From: Bordetella parapertussis
GTDB lineage: Bacteria > Pseudomonadota > Gammaproteobacteria > Burkholderiales > Burkholderiaceae_B
Direction of reading: 5' to 3'
DNA length: 8,384 bases
Assembly: GCA_945897365.1 (NCBI GenBank)
Contig: CAMDFD010000043.1
Span: 1 to 8,384 of the forward strand
The notes under the pieces were generated by a model. It saw nothing but the letters and a program-made list of their open reading frames with translations, was not told the origin of the DNA and did not search any database. A program made the translations under genes and the position numbers. Of this stretch, positions 6,471 to 8,384 are shown one piece after another (position 1 is the stretch's first letter; each line of letters begins with the position of its first letter).

Positions 6471-7460
6471 ATGACAATCTGCTTACGGAAAATTTCACTT
6501 AGCTTGAGTTTAGGATTGGTTCTAGCCGGAACCTCCTTGACTGCGACTGCACAAACCACCATCAACTATCCAACAAAGACAGTTCGACTGATTGTTCCCT
6601 TCCCTGCAGGTCAAGCAACAGACATTATTGCGCGATTGCTCGCTGAACGACTCACTCAAAAATGGGGACAACCAGTATTTGTTGATAATCGAGGCGGTGG
6701 CGCCAGTATCCCCGGCATGACTGCAGGAAAAGATGCTGCGCCGGATGGTTACACCATTACCTTTGCAAGCAGCACCACTACAGCCGTCAACGAGGCACTC
6801 TATTCAAAACTCCCCTACAACATGAAACGGGATTTTGTGCCAGTCGGAGGAGTCTTTACTCAACCATGGCTGATCTTAGCTAACCCTTCGGCACCTTATA
6901 ACAATCTTAAAGAGCTCGTCGATGCTGCGAAACAAGCGCCGGGCAAGTTGACATGGGGCTATGGCGCCAACGCGCTTGAACTCGCAGCAGAGCTTTTTAA
7001 GCAGCGTGCGCAAATAGACATTAATGGTGTAGCCTACAAAGGAAGTGGCCCAGCCATGAACGATTTAATGGGTGGTCACATCATGCTAGCGGTCGATACG
7101 ATGGCATCTTCACTTCCACATATCCAATCAGGTAAGCTCAAGGCCATCGCTTCCTTATCAAGCGAGCGTGCGCCGCAACTTCCTGATGTCCCGACAATTG
7201 CCGAGCAAGGTTATCCTGGTTTTGTTGGTGTGGGCTGGGCCGGACTCTTCATGCCTGCAGGTACTCCACCCGCGATCGTCAAAAAAGTTTCGGATGATGT
7301 GCATGCAATCATGAAAGAGCCTGCGATGCAAAACGTGCTTGTTCAGCGAGGCTCAACACCTGACCTGCGCGCTCTTCCTGAGTGGTCCGCGTTTGTGGCT
7401 GCAGAAACACTTAAATGGGCCGATGTTATTAAGAAAGGAAATATAAAGATCGCTCAATAA
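6471..7460 (+). CDS. Bug-family (TctC-like) periplasmic solute-binding protein
   Basis: A 329-residue binding protein of the tripartite tricarboxylate transporter type, which usually captures carboxylates or related small molecules in the periplasm. It has a Sec signal peptide with a likely cleavage at ATA|Q (27/28). Family landmarks are YPTKTVRLIVPFPAGQATD (33-51), NRGGGASIPG (73-82), PDGYT (91-95), a VAYKGSGPAMNDLMGGH stretch, and a C-terminal LFMPAGTPPAIV block. The usual ligand-loop PAGG reads PAGQ here. The length is typical. No TctA/TctB membrane genes are visible, as is common for orphan Bug proteins. Its position 7 bases after the lipoprotein hydrolase suggests it binds a product of that enzyme. 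It shares AT-richer composition with the hydrolase. It is clearly homologous to, but diverged from, the convergent binding protein downstream. Confidence 0.93.
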   Translation: MTICLRKISLSLSLGLVLAGTSLTATAQTTINYPTKTVRLIVPFPAGQATDIIARLLAERLTQKWGQPVFVDNRGGGASIPGMTAGKDAAPDGYTITFASSTTTAVNEALYSKLPYNMKRDFVPVGGVFTQPWLILANPSAPYNNLKELVDAAKQAPGKLTWGYGANALELAAELFKQRAQIDINGVAYKGSGPAMNDLMGGHIMLAVDTMASSLPHIQSGKLKAIASLSSERAPQLPDVPTIAEQGYPGFVGVGWAGLFMPAGTPPAIVKKVSDDVHAIMKEPAMQNVLVQRGSTPDLRALPEWSAFVAAETLKWADVIKKGNIKIAQ

Positions 7461-7466
7461 CATCGG
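7420..7466. repeat. Perfect 11-bp inverted repeat at the end of the binding-protein gene, possible terminator
   Basis: CCGATGTTATT (7420-7430) pairs exactly with AATAACATCGG (7456-7466), separated by 25 bases; the right arm contains the TAA stop. A run of six T follows at 7479-7484, 12 bases beyond the stem, so it is not a textbook intrinsic terminator. It may still fold as an mRNA 3'-end hairpin or help separate the two convergent genes. Confidence 0.55.
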
Positions 7467-7493
7467 AAATTGTGACAGTTTTTTAACGCAACC

Positions 7494-8384
7494 TTACTCC
7501 AATACTATCTTTGCATCAGCAATGACTTTGGCCCAGGCCGCGGTATCGTCAGCCATACGTTTCACGAACTCGGCTGGCGTACCGCCTATTGCGTCAATGC
7601 CCATCCCTGCAAGTTGTTCGCGGATTTTAGGATTGTTGGCAGCGGTATTAAAAGCCGCATTGAGCTTGTCAACGATCGGCGCAGGCAATCCCGCAGGTCC
7701 GAGCACGCCAAACCATGTCAGGGACACAAAACCTGGCAGTTGCTCTGAAATCGCCGGCAGATTAGGCACGAGCGGCGAGCGCTCGGCTGACGATACACCC
7801 AAAGCGCGAACCTTGCCGTCACGCACGTGTGGATAGCCTACTGAGAAACTATCGAACAGAACGTCAAGACGTCCCGCCATCAAGTCAGGCATCGCCAAAG
7901 CCGTTCCTTTGTAAGGAACATGCGTCATTTTCGTACCAGACAGTGCCTGAAAACGTTCGCCTGACAAATGTGGGATACCGCCAACACCTGCAGAACCGAA
8001 ATTCAGTTTGCCTGGATTTGCCTTGGCAAGTGCGATGAACTCAGAGACGGTTTTAGCCGGTGATGTCAATGGCACAACCATGATGGATGGCGATTGCACC
8101 AGATAGATAATAGGCGTGAAACTTTTCACGGGTGAATAGGGAGTCTTTGGATTGAGCAACGGTCCGATGACATGCGTACTGTTGGTTGTCATCAACAAGG
8201 TATAACCATCAGGCTCAGATTTCGCAGCAAGGTCAGCACCAATCATACCGGCTGCACCCGAACGGTTTTCAATCACAATCGGTTGGCCAAGTAGCTGAGA
8301 AACTTCCTGTACAAAAACCCGTGCCACGTTGTCTGTTCCTCCGGCTGCAGGAAAAGGAACAATCAATTTAATAGGACGGTTAGG
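7494..8384 (-). CDS. Bug-family (TctC-like) solute-binding protein, 5'-truncated by window edge
   Basis: A second periplasmic binding protein of the tripartite tricarboxylate transporter type. The frame is open to the window edge and begins PNRPIKLIVPFPAAGGTDNVAR, which matches mature-protein sequence just after the signal peptide of the family. So roughly 25-35 residues, including the signal peptide and start codon, lie outside; a TTG at 8366 is an internal Leu codon. Visible landmarks: VPFPAAGGTD (near residues 9-18), NRSGAAGMIGA, EPDGYTLL, VPYKGTALAMPDLMAGRLD, and GPAGLPAPIVDKL near the C-terminus. 296 residues are present. It is convergent with the other Bug gene, with only 33 bases between their stop codons, and belongs to a transcription unit whose other members are not seen. 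The ligand is unknown. Confidence 0.92.
   Translation of the reverse strand, partial: PNRPIKLIVPFPAAGGTDNVARVFVQEVSQLLGQPIVIENRSGAAGMIGADLAAKSEPDGYTLLMTTNSTHVIGPLLNPKTPYSPVKSFTPIIYLVQSPSIMVVPLTSPAKTVSEFIALAKANPGKLNFGSAGVGGIPHLSGERFQALSGTKMTHVPYKGTALAMPDLMAGRLDVLFDSFSVGYPHVRDGKVRALGVSSAERSPLVPNLPAISEQLPGFVSLTWFGVLGPAGLPAPIVDKLNAAFNTAANNPKIREQLAGMGIDAIGGTPAEFVKRMADDTAAWAKVIADAKIVLE

Noticed and set aside
5324..7466. CATCGG at 5324-5329 and 7461-7466 as a target-site duplication flanking the AT-rich pair
   Set aside because: Six bases recur easily by chance, and no transposase or terminal repeats are present.
7522..7836. + strand open frame of 104 codons opposite the second Bug gene
   Set aside because: It is low-complexity Ser/Ala-rich translation antisense to a clear Bug protein, with no ribosome site.
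8364..8366. TTG as the start of the minus-strand Bug gene
   Set aside because: The frame continues upstream to the edge with typical Bug sequence (PNRPIK), so this is an internal Leu codon of a truncated gene.

Overview
The window looks like a chromosomal stretch from a beta-proteobacterium of the order Burkholderiales, probably near the Alcaligenaceae. This rests on two Bug-type (TctC-like) solute-binding proteins, a family greatly expanded in that group, on the gene content, and on moderately high GC. It is an inference from gene style, not a sequence match. All eight genes are protein-coding. I see no tRNA, rRNA, CRISPR array, insertion sequence or integrase.

Region 1 (1-5258, + strand) is a tight run of five genes that looks like one operon. 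It starts with the 3' part of a 2,3-diaminopropionate ammonia-lyase (YgeX type). Next is an M20-type zinc amidohydrolase of the L-carbamoylase/allantoate amidohydrolase/ureidopropionase group. This overlaps by 4 bases (ATGA) an N-carbamoyl-D-amino acid hydrolase with an intact Glu-Lys-Cys triad. An MFS transporter of the MFS_3/EntS type and a zinc-free MDR-type quinone oxidoreductase follow. The first three genes suggest catabolism of ureido (N-carbamoyl) amino acids, perhaps carbamoylated 2,3-diaminopropionate: the carbamoyl group is removed and the diamino acid is split to pyruvate and ammonia. E. coli has a loosely similar ygeW-ygeX-ygeY-hyuA neighbourhood.

Region 2 (5259-7466, + strand) appears to be a separate two-gene unit that is visibly more AT-rich. 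A 110-base gap holds a perfect 11-bp inverted repeat whose arms overlap the -35 and -10 of a candidate sigma-70 promoter. Then come a lipoprotein alpha/beta hydrolase and, 7 bases later, a Bug-type periplasmic binding protein. A second perfect 11-bp inverted repeat spans the stop codon of the latter. The pair may hydrolyse an ester, amide or lactone at the cell envelope and capture the product.

Region 3 (7494-8384, - strand) is a second Bug-type binding protein, convergent with the first and cut off at its N-terminus by the window edge. No TctA/TctB membrane partners are visible for either binding protein.

No wholly new system is obvious. The points most worth following are the carbamoyl/diaminopropionate gene set and the operator-like repeat that brackets the promoter of the hydrolase and binding-protein pair.
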